A stretch of DNA of 64,000 bases from an uncultured Eggerthella sp. (lineage in GTDB: Bacteria; Actinomycetota; Coriobacteriia; Coriobacteriales; Eggerthellaceae), in assembly GCA_958431815.1 (NCBI GenBank), contig CAUASB010000001.1, positions 248,001 to 312,000 on the forward strand, written 5' to 3'. The first letter of the stretch is position 1. Every line of letters starts with the position of its first letter. Position numbers and translations under genes: made by a program. Shown here one piece after another: positions 25,337 to 33,958 of the stretch. The notes under the pieces were generated by a model, which was given only the letters and a program-made list of their open reading frames with translations, did no database searches and had not been told where the DNA came from.

Positions 25337-26158
25337 TTGATTACCTTTTCTGACGTTTCCTTTACCTACACGGGCGAAACCAAGGTGCTTTCCGAACTGA
25401 CCCTTTCCATCGAACAGGGTCAGTTCGTTTGCGTTTTGGGCGCCAACGGTTCAGGAAAATCAACCTTTTCCAAGCTCATCAACGCGCTTCTGGTACCCGA
25501 CACTGGCACCGTAACTGTAAACGGCCTGGAAACTAGCAATCCCGACAACACGTTCGCCATCCGCAGCACGGCAGGCGCAGTGTTCCAGAACCCCGACGAC
25601 CAGATTGTTGCCAGCCTGGTTGAAAACGACGTGGCGTTCGGGCCCGAGAACCTAGGCATAGAAAACCCCGAGCTACGCCAGCGCGTGGACGAAGCCTTGG
25701 CAAAGGTAGGATTGGCCGGTTCTGGCAAACGTGAAACCACCGCCCTTTCCGGCGGCCAAAAGCAGCGCGTTGCCATCGCCGGCGTGCTTGCCATGCATCC
25801 GAGCATCCTCATCTTCGACGAAGCATCCGCCATGCTGGATCCGCGCGGGCGTCGCGGACTGATGCGCGTGTGCAAGGAACTGCATGCCCAGGGCATGACC
25901 GTTATCATGATCACCCACTTCATGGAAGAAGCCGCCGAAGCCGACCGCGTTATCGTGCTGAGCGACGGCCATTGCGTGCTCGACGGCACGCCCGACGAAG
26001 TGCTGACGCAAGACCATGTGCTGCGCGAGCTGAACCTTGACGTGCCCTTCGCCACCCAAATGTCGCGCTTGCTGCAAGACCGCGGCATTGACGTTGGCAC
26101 CCACATCGAAACCGAAACGCTGAAGGAGGAACTGTGTCGATTGCATTCGAACAGGTAA
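25337..26158 (+). CDS. ecfA1: ECF transporter ATPase subunit A1
   Basis: 273 residues from a TTG three bases after the ribU stop. ABC ATPase motifs: GANGSGKST (Walker A), FQNPDDQIVA (Q-loop, the ECF form), LSGGQKQRVAIAG (signature), LIFDEASAMLD (Walker B; Ala-Ser in place of the usual Pro-Thr) and ITHFMEEA (H-loop). Together with the next gene it forms the ATPase heterodimer powering riboflavin import. Confidence 0.9.
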   Translation: MITFSDVSFTYTGETKVLSELTLSIEQGQFVCVLGANGSGKSTFSKLINALLVPDTGTVTVNGLETSNPDNTFAIRSTAGAVFQNPDDQIVASLVENDVAFGPENLGIENPELRQRVDEALAKVGLAGSGKRETTALSGGQKQRVAIAGVLAMHPSILIFDEASAMLDPRGRRGLMRVCKELHAQGMTVIMITHFMEEAAEADRVIVLSDGHCVLDGTPDEVLTQDHVLRELNLDVPFATQMSRLLQDRGIDVGTHIETETLKEELCRLHSNR

Positions 26159-27018
26159 GCTTCAGCTACACCCCGCTTACCAAACGCCAGAAGAAGGCCG
26201 GCGAAGTGCAGCGCTATGCTCTGCGCAACGTGAGCTTCACCCTAGAAGACGGCGAATTCCTGGCCATTGCCGGCCATACCGGATCGGGCAAGAGCACCCT
26301 GGTGCAGCACCTGAACGGCCTTGCCAACCCCACCGAAGGGCGCGTGCTGTGGAACGGGCAAGATCTTGCCGACCGCAAAACGGCCACCCGCGCCCGTGCC
26401 GACATCGGCGTGGTGTTCCAGTACCCCGAGCATCAGCTGTTCGCCGCCAGCGTGTACGAAGATGTGGCGTTCGGTCCGCGCAACATGGGCCTTTCTGCTG
26501 AAGAGGTTGACGCCCGCGTGCGCGAGGCGCTTGAAGACGTGCATCTTGATTTCGATGCCTTGGCAGAGCGCAGCCCCTTCGAGCTTTCGGGAGGGCAGCA
26601 GCGCCGTGTGGCATTCGCCGGCGTGCTTGCCATGCGCCCCACTACCCTGGTGCTCGACGAACCGGTTGCCGGCCTTGACCCTGCTTCCCGCGCCGACTTC
26701 TTAGGGCTTATCAAGCAACTGCATGAAGCACGTAACCTTACTGTGGTCATGGTTTCGCACAACATGAACGACATTGCGCTTTTGGCAAGTCGCATGCTGG
26801 TTATGCACGAAGGCGAAGTGGCGTTTTTGGGAACGCCCGAAGAAATATTCACCCAGCACGCGCCCGAGCTGCGCGAAATCGGCCTGGGCATCCCGCATGC
26901 GCAGACGCTTGCCAACCAGCTGCGCGCCGAAGGCTTCCCCCTGCCCGAAAAGCTGTACCTGCCCGAGACGCTGGCAGATGAGATTGCCCGCGTTCTTGGC
27001 AAAACGGGGGCTGAATAG
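26134..27018 (+). CDS. ecfA2: ECF transporter ATPase subunit A2
   Basis: 294 residues from a GTG that overlaps the end of ecfA1 by 25 bases. Motifs: GHTGSGKST, FQYPEHQLFA, LSGGQQRRVAFAG, LVLDEPVAGLD and SHNMNDIA. The YPEHQLF Q-loop and an N-terminal insert (TPLTKRQKKAGEVQ) are the usual signs of the EcfA2 partner. Confidence 0.9.
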   Translation: MSIAFEQVSFSYTPLTKRQKKAGEVQRYALRNVSFTLEDGEFLAIAGHTGSGKSTLVQHLNGLANPTEGRVLWNGQDLADRKTATRARADIGVVFQYPEHQLFAASVYEDVAFGPRNMGLSAEEVDARVREALEDVHLDFDALAERSPFELSGGQQRRVAFAGVLAMRPTTLVLDEPVAGLDPASRADFLGLIKQLHEARNLTVVMVSHNMNDIALLASRMLVMHEGEVAFLGTPEEIFTQHAPELREIGLGIPHAQTLANQLRAEGFPLPEKLYLPETLADEIARVLGKTGAE

Positions 27019-27020
27019 CC

Positions 27021-27833
27021 ATGAACTTCAATACCGTTTTCGGACGCTACATAGCCAAAGACTCCCCCGTGCACCGCATGGACCCACGTGCAAAGCTGTT
27101 GCTTTCCATCCTGTTCATGGTGATGGTATTCGCTGCTGGGTCGTATGTTTCACTCGGCGTTGCGGCACTATTCACCGCGGGCATGTTCGCCTTTGCACGC
27201 ATATCGTTGCGCCAGGCATTCACCTCTATTGCGCCCTTGGCCATTTTGGTGGTGTTCACTGCCCTTCTGAACATCTTCTTCGTGCAGGGCGGCGAGGTGT
27301 ATTTCCAGCTGTGGATCATCTGCATCAGCCAGCAGGGCTTGGAGCAGGCGCTGTTCATTGCAATCCGCCTGACCATGCTGTTGCTGGGCGTAAGCCTTCT
27401 TACCCTGGCAACCACCACTTTGGACCTTACAGACGGCTTTGAGCGCCTCTTAGACCCTTTCAAGCGCTTTGGCCTGCCTGCTCATGAGCTTTCCATGATG
27501 ATGGGCATTGCGCTGCGCTTCCTGCCGCAGTTCGCCATCGAGCTGCGCACCATTTACCGCGCGCAGATTAGCCGCGGCGCCAATTTCGGCAAGGGGCCCA
27601 AGGGCGGTGTTGCCATGATGACTTCGCTTATCGTGCCGCTGTTCACCAGTGCGTTTCGCCATGCTGAAACGCTTTCGCTGGGCATGGACGCCCGCTGCTA
27701 CCACGGCGGCGAAAACCGCACCCGTCTGAAAGAGCTTGCCTACAGCAAGCGCGATGCGCTGGGTCTGCTGTACCTGCTAGCCGGCACCGCAGCCGTGTTC
27801 GCAACCGACTTCGCGCTGAAAGTGCTGCTGTAG
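27021..27833 (+). CDS. ecfT: ECF transporter transmembrane subunit T
   Basis: 270 residues, several TM helices in the N-terminal half, then the two short coupling-helix motifs of EcfT: near AQISRGANF (A-R-G form) and SLGMDARCY. It starts two bases after the ecfA2 stop. It couples ATP hydrolysis by EcfA1A2 to movement of RibU, and in group II systems may serve other S components elsewhere in the genome. Confidence 0.9.
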   Translation: MNFNTVFGRYIAKDSPVHRMDPRAKLLLSILFMVMVFAAGSYVSLGVAALFTAGMFAFARISLRQAFTSIAPLAILVVFTALLNIFFVQGGEVYFQLWIICISQQGLEQALFIAIRLTMLLLGVSLLTLATTTLDLTDGFERLLDPFKRFGLPAHELSMMMGIALRFLPQFAIELRTIYRAQISRGANFGKGPKGGVAMMTSLIVPLFTSAFRHAETLSLGMDARCYHGGENRTRLKELAYSKRDALGLLYLLAGTAAVFATDFALKVLL

Positions 27834-27850
27834 CAAAACATCCAAAAGGT

Positions 27851-27877
27851 GGCCAAAAGGGACAGTCCCTTTTGGCC
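27851..27877. repeat. GGGAC-A-GTCCC palindrome
   Basis: GGCCAAAAGGGAC pairs exactly with GTCCCTTTTGGCC. It sits just after ecfT and may act as its terminator. Confidence 0.85.
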
Positions 27878-27915
27878 CTCCATTCCACTCATAGACCCTA
27901 TTCGAAAGGAATCCC

Positions 27916-28320
27916 ATGGACGACATCATCGAATACCTGACTTCCGTGCCAGCATGGTACCTGGCAACCTGCGAAGGCGATCAGCCGCACGTGCGCCCGT
28001 TCAGCTTCGCCATGCGCGAAGGCGAAACGCTGTGGTTCTGCACCGCCACCAACAAGGACGTGTACCACCAGCTGCAGGCAAACCCGAAGTTCGAGCTTTC
28101 CGCTTGGAAACCTGGCCGCGGTTGGATCATCGTTACCGGTGTTGCCGATTTGAACGACACCGCAGGCGACGAGGTGCGCAAAGCAGGCTACGAGCACATG
28201 ACCGCCCTGGGCGAAACCTATGAGGATTGGGGCGATCCGCGCCTGACGTTCTTCAGCCTGAAGAGCGGCGTGGCGCACATCGACGACATCGACGGCTCTT
28301 CCCGGGACATCGAGCTGTAA
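27916..28320 (+). CDS. Pyridoxamine 5'-phosphate oxidase-like FMN-binding protein
   Basis: 134 residues with the split-barrel PNPOx pattern: LATCEGDQPHVRPFSF near the N terminus, LWFCTATNKDVYHQL in the middle and FELSAWKPGRGWIIVTG. Proteins of this size bind flavin and reduce or bind varied substrates; true PdxH is longer and has a different C-terminal motif. GAAAGGAAT precedes the ATG. It lies right after the riboflavin transporter operon, a sensible neighbour for a flavoprotein, but its substrate is not known. Confidence 0.8.
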   Translation: MDDIIEYLTSVPAWYLATCEGDQPHVRPFSFAMREGETLWFCTATNKDVYHQLQANPKFELSAWKPGRGWIIVTGVADLNDTAGDEVRKAGYEHMTALGETYEDWGDPRLTFFSLKSGVAHIDDIDGSSRDIEL

Positions 28321-28382
28321 CGGGAAAGCCACAAGCACGGGCCCCTGCCGAACGTGCCACTGGGCAGGGCTTCAATCGAACG

Positions 28383-28470
28383 AAAAGCCACCTGATCCAG
28401 CTGGACCACTCCCTAGCCCTTAAGTCACAAGAAGAAGGAAGGTGGTTCGGCTACAAATCAGGTGGCTTTT
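28383..28470. terminator. Long hairpin between convergent genes
   Basis: AAAAGCCACCTGAT (28383-28396) and ATCAGGTGGCTTTT (28457-28470) are perfect complements with further pairing inside (GGACCAC with GTGGTTC). It could end transcription from both sides. Apart from this and the next hairpin, 28321-28644 shows no gene. Confidence 0.55.
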
Positions 28471-28543
28471 CTATTAGGAAACCGCGATCGAGGAAGGCGA
28501 CTGCATTGCTGGTCAGCCCTCCCGATTCGCGTCAAAGCAACAA

Positions 28544-28599
28544 GAAGGCCCCCGATGAGTGCGCCACCGCTTCAAGCGGGGCACCCATCAGGGGCCTTC
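28544..28599 (-). terminator. Terminator of the shikimate kinase operon
   Basis: GAAGGCCCC...GGGGCCTTC with inner GATGAGTGC/GCACCCATC pairing; on the minus strand it is followed by TTGTTGCTTT. Confidence 0.65.
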
Positions 28600-28644
28600 G
28601 CAGCATTAAACCATTATGTCGTTCGCAGAACGGCGCAACCTTGC

Positions 28645-29163
28645 TTACAGCATGGAAATCTGGTCTACCACCTTACGAGCTGCATCGCGCACGGAAAGGC
28701 CGTCGATGTCGATGGTGAGGTCGGCGTACTTTTCGTACAGCGGAATACGCTCTTCGTACAGGTCGGCCAGGCTCATGCCCATGCCGTTCTTCATAACAAC
28801 ACCGCGCTCATGCAGACCGCCCAAACGGCTTTCCAATTCCTCGTAGGAAACTTCCAGGTACACCACGGTGCCGATGGAAGCCAAGTGCTTCATGGCCTCG
28901 TCGGAATATACCGCCGAACCGCCAGTGGCAATGATGGCATGGCTTGCGGAAAGCGTGCACAGCACCTCGTTTTCCACCTCGATGAAGCCGTCAGGGCCGC
29001 AGGCATCGATGATCTTCTGCAGCGTTTTGTCGAGCTTGCTCTGAATAAGCAAGTCGGCGTCGATGAATTCATAGCCAAGGATCTTCGCCAAAACAACGCC
29101 CAGGGTAGACTTGCCAGCACCCGGCATGCCGATGAGGATGATGTTTTCGGTGGTGTTAGTCAT
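28645..29163 (-). CDS. aroK: Shikimate kinase
   Basis: 172 residues, the usual length. GMPGAGKST is the P-loop, DAD at about 36-38 with a following Leu/Ile stretch is the shikimate-binding part, and IIATGGSAVY matches the GGG motif with Ser in place of the third Gly. The C-terminal ERIPLYEKYADL is typical. It phosphorylates shikimate at the 3-hydroxyl in aromatic amino acid synthesis. It overlaps the upstream transporter gene by 8 bp. The aroE gene of the same pathway lies at 36104-36973. Confidence 0.88.
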   Translation of the reverse strand: MTNTTENIILIGMPGAGKSTLGVVLAKILGYEFIDADLLIQSKLDKTLQKIIDACGPDGFIEVENEVLCTLSASHAIIATGGSAVYSDEAMKHLASIGTVVYLEVSYEELESRLGGLHERGVVMKNGMGMSLADLYEERIPLYEKYADLTIDIDGLSVRDAARKVVDQISML

Positions 29164-30109
29164 GAGGCCCGTCCTCTTTCCATTTGTCTCTACCGAGTGA
29201 AACTATAGCACGTTTCGCTTCGAGCCTTGGAGCCAGCACTTCGTTCACAAGGATGGCTCCGAAGATCAGCGCAAAGCCCGCGAAAAGGCGTCCTGTCATC
29301 ACCTCGCCGTACAGCAGCACGGAGAACACCACACCGAACACCGATTCCAGGCTCAGGAACAGCGCCGCCTGAGAAGGGGGCACGTACGCCAGGGAAACGT
29401 TCTGGATGCCGAAGGCAACAATGGTGGCGAACACCACGAGGAACAGCATCTGCGCCATAACCGCAGGTGTGGTAAACGTCTGCAGTGGGAAGGGATCGGT
29501 TGCCAGGCCAACAAGGCAGCCGAACAGGCCTTCGAAAAGGAATTGGAACACGGTAAGCGTTAGGGCATCGTGGGTTTTGGTGAAGCGCGATACGAACACG
29601 ATGTGCACCGCAAACAGCACAGCGCTGAGCAGGGTAAGCGCTTCGCCCAGCCCGATGGAAAACGCTTCCGCCGCCGCATTCACCGAAACCAGCCAAATAC
29701 CCACCACGGCAATGCACGCCGCACCGACGTTGCACAAAGAGGGGCGCTTGCGCGCCACCACCCACCAGGCAAAGGGGACGATAACGCAGTACGTTGCGGT
29801 AAGGAACGCATTGATGCCCGGCGTGGTGTATATAAGCCCGACGGTCTGCGCCATAAACGCCGAAAAGTCGAACACGGCAAGGGCGGCACCCGCAGCAACG
29901 GCGCGCTTCGAGAAGTGGGCCTTCACGCGCTTGTGCAAGATGACGAACAGAATGACACCCGCCGAAAAGAAGCGCACGCCTAACAACCAAGCTGCCGGCA
30001 GCACCGACACGGCTTCCTTCATCACCACAAAGCTGAAGCCCCAAATCATTGTGGCAAGGATAAGGAGGATTTTATAGACCCAAGTGGGTATTTCGGAAAG
30101 CGAAGTCAT
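29156..30109 (-). CDS. EamA/DMT-family membrane transporter
   Basis: 317 residues with ten predicted TM helices in two EamA repeats. The first begins KILLILATMIWGFSFVVMKEA and the second near LTLLSAVLFAVHIVFVSRF. The family exports amino acids, other metabolites or drugs. Coupling to aroK may hint at an aromatic compound, but this is only context. No substrate is assigned. Confidence 0.85.
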   Translation of the reverse strand: MTSLSEIPTWVYKILLILATMIWGFSFVVMKEAVSVLPAAWLLGVRFFSAGVILFVILHKRVKAHFSKRAVAAGAALAVFDFSAFMAQTVGLIYTTPGINAFLTATYCVIVPFAWWVVARKRPSLCNVGAACIAVVGIWLVSVNAAAEAFSIGLGEALTLLSAVLFAVHIVFVSRFTKTHDALTLTVFQFLFEGLFGCLVGLATDPFPLQTFTTPAVMAQMLFLVVFATIVAFGIQNVSLAYVPPSQAALFLSLESVFGVVFSVLLYGEVMTGRLFAGFALIFGAILVNEVLAPRLEAKRAIVSLGRDKWKEDGPHD

Positions 30110-30273
30110 AGCTGCTTATTATAGCCAAACGCCTTGGTTCCCTGTTCGGGGGGAATGTGCGTCAGGAAATGCGCCCCAGATGGCAAAACAAGCCACTAAA
30201 GTATGGCTCTTGCGCCAGGCAATTGCCTAATCCTGCGAAAACAGGTCAAAACAGCAGGTGAACGCAAAAGAAA

Positions 30274-30328
30274 GGCACCCTTCGGCAACCAGGTCGTACT
30301 TTAGGACCCAGATTTGCCAAAGGGTGCC
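30274..30328 (-). terminator. Terminator of the DUF2207 gene
   Basis: On the minus strand GGCACCCTTTGGCAA...TTGCCGAAGGGTGCC is followed by TTTCTTTTG. Confidence 0.75.
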
Positions 30329-30348
30329 GCATTTTCTACACAGACAGG

Positions 30349-32367
30349 TTAGCGGGCACCGCCACCACCGCCGAAGCCGCCACCGCCGCCAACGGAGAAG
30401 CCGCCGCCTCCGCCGAAGCCATCAGATGAGCTGCCCGAAAGCGCCGACTGAACCGCCTGCACCGATTCCGTGACCGAGGTGTTCAGCATCGAGCCCACAT
30501 CGGGCATCGTAGCACCAGCATAGTAGTACGGGCTGTACCATACCCACCACGGCACGTAGGCGGTGTTGGCCGCCATGGCATCGTCGACCTGGAACATCTC
30601 GGGCACCTTCTTGCGCAGCTCGGCAATAGCCTGTTCCGCCACGCCGAACAGATAGGCGTACACCATGAATTCGCCCCACACCTTCACATCGGTCGTTGGG
30701 CGTTCATCGAGCGAAGAGAACTCTGTCAGCCACTTCTTCAGTGCCTTGCAACGCGCATAGGCATCGGCGCCCTTCTGCGTACGGCGCTCCATGAAGCGTG
30801 ACACAACGATAAGCGCCACACCGGTGATAACGCCGGGGATCAGAACCAACAGGTTGTCGAAAATGGTTGCCACCACAAAGCACGCCACCAAAAGGATTAC
30901 CGCAACGGAAAGCATACGCATGCGCTTCGACTTCGAATAGCCTTCGAAGTACTCTGCGGTGATAACGTGCGAGGTAACCAGCCCCTGCCAGTCGGACATG
31001 GCGTCGTTGAAGGCCTCGGGGTTGTCTTCGGCGAAGGCCTTGATGCTGCCCAGCCACAGCGAGGGCTGACCCTTCGCGATGGTGTCGAACAGGAACACCA
31101 TGGCCTTGCGGTCGATTTCGCTGTTCAGCGTAAGCTCTACTTCGGGCACGCGCGTAAGGTAGTAGTCGTCGATCTTCTTGGTGCGAACCAGGCCCTTTTC
31201 CTCGTACGAGCCCTTGTTTATCAGCACCGCGCCCATGTTCGCCAAGTGCATGATGGTTGCGGTGAAGTCAGTCGAGCTCTCCTTGTCGAAGCGCCACAAG
31301 CGGCCGATTTCGGCAGGGTGGGCGCCTTCGACCGGCACATCGCGCCAGTATTCGTCCTTGAAGGTAGGCTCAAGTTCCTTGCCGTAACGCACAAACGAGC
31401 GAATGCCCCACACCAAAAGCGCCAAGCACACCAGGATCGCGGCAATGAGCACGCCGATGGAGGTGGCGCGTTGCGCATTGGCGCGGTCGGCCCAGGTTTG
31501 CTCTTCAGAAAGCACCGAATCGAGGCGTGCAGTGGATTCATGCATGTTGTCGGCGCCTTGGGCAACGCCGGAAAGCCATTCAGCGGGGAACACCACGCGC
31601 GCTTCAGCATACGAGCCAGCGCTGACCGAGGGAACCTGATAGCTTACCGTGCCATCGCTGTTGATGTTCACCGTGGCATTCAGCGGGCCGTGGCCCCATG
31701 CGCGCACGTTTTCGCCTGCGGTTACCGTGGCGCCCGAGGCAACGGGCAAGGTAAGCGTCATGGACACGTTGCTGGAATCTTCCGCCCAGCCGCTGCCCAC
31801 GAACTGCCAGTACAGCTCGCCCACATCGGAGTACGCCTGCGCAGCCTTGGTTACCGTGTAGTCAAGTTGAATGGTGCCCGACTCGTCGCGCACGTTGAAG
31901 AACACGTACACGGTGTTCTTGGGCTGGTCAAACGAGTAAGCGGTGGTGCCAGGGCCGCCTTCATCGCGCCAATCGAGCTGGAACGGCACGCTGGAAAGCT
32001 TCGAAAGCGCATTGACGGAAGAGCCCATGCTTACGCTGTTGATCTTGATGTCAGAGCCATAAGGCAGATTGTTGAAGTTCCACCATACCGCCGTGAAGCT
32101 GCCGTCGAAGTCGAACTGGCGCTGCTCCACTACGTGCAAATCGCCGTTGGGTTGCACCGTTGCGTTGATGGTGGTTTGCGGCATTTCGTACGATTTTGCG
32201 TACGCCTGCTGCGGCGCTGCTACGCACAGGCATGCCAAAGCCAACGCAAGCGCGGAAATCACCAGCAAAATCCGGCATTGGGAAGTATGGCTCTGCTTGA
32301 TTTCCGCCACATTTGTGGCGTATTTAGCGCTTTGGGCACTTTTTTTGATGAAAGCGTGGTTTTGCAC
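30349..32367 (-). CDS. DUF2207 membrane protein with glycine-rich C terminus
   Basis: 672 residues from a GTG with AAGGAG seven bases upstream. A 35-residue charged lead precedes a signal segment (ILLVISALALALACLCV ending AYA). The outer DUF2207 domain follows (INATVQPNGDLHVVEQRQFDF). A TM lies near residue 300 (IGVLIAAILVCLALLVWGI), then a cytoplasmic region, two more TMs (LLVACFVVATIF, LLVLIPGVITGVALIVV), and a C-terminal GGGGGF-type tail. Function unknown; such proteins are often next to LemA, as here, with only tRNA-Ser and a gap between. Confidence 0.85.
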   Translation of the reverse strand: MQNHAFIKKSAQSAKYATNVAEIKQSHTSQCRILLVISALALALACLCVAAPQQAYAKSYEMPQTTINATVQPNGDLHVVEQRQFDFDGSFTAVWWNFNNLPYGSDIKINSVSMGSSVNALSKLSSVPFQLDWRDEGGPGTTAYSFDQPKNTVYVFFNVRDESGTIQLDYTVTKAAQAYSDVGELYWQFVGSGWAEDSSNVSMTLTLPVASGATVTAGENVRAWGHGPLNATVNINSDGTVSYQVPSVSAGSYAEARVVFPAEWLSGVAQGADNMHESTARLDSVLSEEQTWADRANAQRATSIGVLIAAILVCLALLVWGIRSFVRYGKELEPTFKDEYWRDVPVEGAHPAEIGRLWRFDKESSTDFTATIMHLANMGAVLINKGSYEEKGLVRTKKIDDYYLTRVPEVELTLNSEIDRKAMVFLFDTIAKGQPSLWLGSIKAFAEDNPEAFNDAMSDWQGLVTSHVITAEYFEGYSKSKRMRMLSVAVILLVACFVVATIFDNLLVLIPGVITGVALIVVSRFMERRTQKGADAYARCKALKKWLTEFSSLDERPTTDVKVWGEFMVYAYLFGVAEQAIAELRKKVPEMFQVDDAMAANTAYVPWWVWYSPYYYAGATMPDVGSMLNTSVTESVQAVQSALSGSSSDGFGGGGGFSVGGGGGFGGGGGAR

Positions 32368-32423
32368 TGCTCTTCTCCTTGCAAGATGAGGTCGGGCAGG
32401 TTATCATTTCAATTCGCATATAC

Positions 32424-32514
32424 GGAGAGCTGACCGAGAGGCCGAAGGTGCTCGCCTGCTAAGCGAGTATACGCCAAAAGCGTATCTGGGGTTCGAATCC
32501 CCAGCTCTCCGCCA
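32424..32514 (+). tRNA. tRNA-Ser (anticodon GCT)
   Basis: GGAGAGC acceptor with GCTCTCC, long variable arm (TATACGCCAAAAGCGTA), anticodon loop CTGCTAA giving GCT, encoded CCA. Confidence 0.95.
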
Positions 32515-32523
32515 GTAAATGCC

Positions 32524-32555
32524 ACAAGCACGGGAAACCGTGCTTGTTTTGTTTT
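32524..32555 (+). terminator. Terminator after tRNA-Ser
   Basis: ACAAGCACGG-GAAA-CCGTGCTTGT followed by TTTGTTTTT. Confidence 0.9.
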
Positions 32556-33125
32556 TCCCTTAATTACCAGGGGATTCGAACCGATGAGGTGAAATTCCGT
32601 TAAGAAAATATGCCAGTGACGTATTTTAGGAATTTGCTCGGCCTAGCTCGCAACAAAGTTTGACGCTTGCATCGCAGGCTTCTGGCCCTTCTTGGCCCTT
32701 TGAATCCCTTGGACCCCGGTCCCAGATTTGATTCCGCCAAGTGGATTCCGCCTAATGCCAATCCACAATTCCAGCTACCGCACCCGACTTCGTGGCAACC
32801 TTAGCAACCTTTATCGTCGTCCCTTCCAACGGCCTTCACCCTGTTCTTTTAGGTGCACTTCTCCCGTAAAGCCCGCCGTACGCTACACGCAATCGCTTCC
32901 CTACCCCCCCCCGCACTTCCGTGATGGCAAGAATCCCCCGAAACGTATGCCCTTGAGGCAAAATCGCGGAAAAAGAGGGGTTCATGGCGAAAAACCCGCC
33001 AAACGTATGCCGAGTCGGGCTTTTTCCGCTGAAAATCATGCGTGCGGAGTGAAACTTACCACGATTCTCTGGAAAAGCATACGTTTCGGGCGTTTTCTGC
33101 CACTCTCGAAAAGATACAGACGAAA
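32556..33125. other. Non-coding stretch with AAACGTATGC repeats
   Basis: No credible gene is seen in 570 bases. It contains a T-arm-like GGTTCGAATCCCC on the minus strand near 32570-32585, a CCCCCCC run near 32905, and the decamer AAACGTATGC twice direct (about 32941 and 33001) and once inverted (GCATACGTTT, about 33078). The sequence looks degenerate, possibly old mobile-element debris next to tRNA-Ser. Confidence 0.5.
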
Positions 33126-33157
33126 AGATGCCGCCCAGATTACTCTGGGCGGCATCT
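33126..33157 (-). terminator. Terminator of lemA
   Basis: AGATGCCGCCCAGA and TCTGGGCGGCATCT are perfect 14-bp complements; the minus strand continues with TTTTCG. Confidence 0.9.
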
Positions 33158-33211
33158 TGCATACAGCATCTCAATTGCGTATTTTCCTGAAACGCTATTT
33201 CATCTGAAGCA

Positions 33212-33844
33212 CTATTTCACCGAGGGCGTGTCGGACGGGTCTTTCGGGGCGGTGCTCATGTTCACGCTGGGAGCCTGCGGGGCGTTGCCCTGGCCGAAGG
33301 AAACCACCGGAGCCGCAGACGCTGCAGCATTGGCATCGAAGCTTTCGCGCTTGGTGAAGCCGAAGGGGCCGGCAACCAGCACACCAGGGAACGTCTGAAT
33401 AGCGTTGTTGAACTTCATTACCGTGTCGTTGTAGCTCTGACGCATATAGCTGATCTTGTCTTCCGTAGCGGCAATTTCAGCCTGAAGCTGCTGGAAGTTG
33501 GCATTCGCCTTCAAATCAGGGTAGGCCTCGGAAACCGCGAACAGGCTCTTCAGCGTGCCAGAAAGGAAATTGTCGGCCGCCATCTTCTGCTCGGGAGTGG
33601 AAGCGTTGCACACCGCGGCGCGCGCTTCGGTAACCTTCTGCAGGGTGCCGCTTTCGTGGGCGGCATAGCCCTTCACCGTTTCAACCAAGTTCGGGATAAG
33701 GTCCAAACGGCGCTGCAGCTGAACGTCGATCTGCGACCAGGCGTTGTCCACGCGGTTGCGCAGCTGAACCAGATTGTTGTACAGGGCAATAACGATGATG
33801 GCCAACACCACCACAACAATGCCGATTACGATTAAAGCCTCCAT
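33212..33844 (-). CDS. LemA family protein
   Basis: 210 residues from the ATG at 33844, chosen because AAGGAG precedes it by eight bases. One N-terminal TM (ALIVIGIVVVVLAIIVIAL) is followed by the helical LemA domain: YNNLVQLRNRVDNAWSQIDVQL, RRLDLIPNLVETVKGY and VSEAYPDLKANANF. The tail is Pro/Ser/Ala-rich. LemA proteins are membrane-anchored with the helices outside or inside depending on reading; the cellular role is unclear. It pairs with the DUF2207 gene further along the same strand. Confidence 0.92.
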   Translation of the reverse strand: MEALIVIGIVVVVLAIIVIALYNNLVQLRNRVDNAWSQIDVQLQRRLDLIPNLVETVKGYAAHESGTLQKVTEARAAVCNASTPEQKMAADNFLSGTLKSLFAVSEAYPDLKANANFQQLQAEIAATEDKISYMRQSYNDTVMKFNNAIQTFPGVLVAGPFGFTKRESFDANAAASAAPVVSFGQGNAPQAPSVNMSTAPKDPSDTPSVK

Positions 33845-33958
33845 AGCTAACTCCTTGCGTTTCTCGCGCAGCACCGAACCCAACGGCGCGGGCGGCTGTT
33901 ATGCGGGAAAACCGTAGGCGGTTTTCGCCACCTTACCTCGAATTATTCGATACTTCGA

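Noticed and set aside
32836..33174. 112-codon minus-strand frame in the region after tRNA-Ser
   Set aside because: It runs through the lemA terminator hairpin and the decamer repeats and has no start signal.
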